Source: Petroclostridium xylanilyticum (lineage in GTDB: Bacteria > Bacillota > Clostridia > SK-Y3). From it: a stretch of DNA of 64,000 bases. The notes below the pieces were generated by a model. That model saw nothing but the letters and a program-made list of their open reading frames with translations. It did no database searches and was not told the DNA's origin. Of this stretch, positions 63,842 to 64,000 are shown one piece after another. Where the stretch lies: contig NZ_NPML01000013.1 of assembly GCF_002252565.1 (NCBI RefSeq), positions 186,001 to 250,000 of the forward strand. The letters run 5' to 3'. A program made the translations under genes and the position numbers. Positions within the stretch are counted from its first letter, which is position 1. The number at the start of each line of letters is the position of its first letter.

Positions 63842-64000
63842 TTCTTTTTATAATCATTCATTCTCTTGTACCGGGTAATTTGATCCTGCTTGCTAGCCAT
63901 AGACTGATTTAATGAAACCATCATGTCAAGGAGCATCTTTTTATATGCATCTTTATTTTGCAGTTCCATAAGCTTTATTTTTTCTGCTATTTCCTGTATC
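63832..64000 (-). CDS. C-terminal end of an unidentified coiled protein (cut by window edge)
   Basis: Only 55 codons are visible, from the right edge to a TGA at 63832. They read IQEIAEKIKLMELQNKDAYK and then MMVSLNQSMASKQDQITRYK, ending KNKP. The composition and heptad pattern suggest a helical coiled-coil tail. Downstream terminator and normal codon use support a real gene, but no family can be named. Confidence 0.6.
   Translation of the reverse strand, partial: IQEIAEKIKLMELQNKDAYKKMLLDMMVSLNQSMASKQDQITRYKRMNDYKKNKP

Noticed and set aside
1-64000. rRNA or tRNA genes
   Set aside because: No tRNA-like cloverleaf with a GGTTCGAATCC-type arm or rRNA segment was recognised on either strand. 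The GTTCACR heptamers superficially resemble T-arms but lack the rest.

Overview
The window is chromosomal DNA of an AT-rich, endospore-forming, Gram-positive anaerobe of the class Clostridia. Evidence for spores: two alpha/beta-type SASP genes, an sspH gene, a cwlJ-gerQ pair and a ytvI-type membrane protein. Evidence for Firmicutes: SD sequences of AGGAGG type, a Mg2+ M-box riboswitch, GlgC/GlgD glycogen genes, and S10-spc-alpha ribosomal operons continuing into an ECF transporter and truA. The species cannot be named from the sequence alone.

Layout. 1-5.9 kb: homoserine dehydrogenase (cut by the window edge) with its ACT-domain partner, an alpha-oxoamine synthase, archaeal-type phosphoglycerate mutase and a YtvI-like permease. 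5.9-10.2 kb (minus): prmC, yqhQ, rpmE and rho, with a consensus sigma-A promoter in front of rho. 10.2-17.1 kb: a mobile-element cluster holding one IS4-type element, two nearly identical ISLre2 (UPF0236) elements and two MITE-like elements related to the ISLre2 end. A corA gene with an M-box riboswitch is embedded between them. 17-23.5 kb: ilvD-ilvB, cvpA plus a DUF5711-like gene, and a PilZ gene. 23.6-27.2 kb: truA and the ECF energy-coupling module. 27.5-30 kb: an RluA-type pseudouridine synthase, a SASP and a methyltransferase. 30.2-46.4 kb (minus): one long ribosomal block from rpsJ to rplQ, including secY, adk, map, infA and rpoA; rpmJ (GTG start) and rpmD (TTG start) are annotated by hand. 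47.1-56.2 kb: a second RluA paralogue, then the glycogen operon glgC-glgD-glgA-glgP, convergent with a class II fructose bisphosphatase. 56.3-64 kb: a 34-codon small gene, a TrpP-like transporter, a LOG-family protein, an L,D-transpeptidase, sspH, mutY, cwlJ-gerQ, a second SASP and galT, plus the end of one more gene at the edge.

The most unusual trait is in the spaces between genes. At least eighteen intergenic gaps contain degenerate tandem 7-bp repeats of several unrelated sequence families (GTTCACR, AACTCCG, TTCTCAA, CCACTAC, ATTAATA types), usually as an inverted pair that could fold into a hairpin. They occur even inside the ribosomal operons and the ECF operon. The closest known parallel is the cyanobacterial STRR heptamers. 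A second notable signal is that both ISLre2 copies inserted exactly one base inside the end of a related MITE, each with its own 9-bp target duplication.
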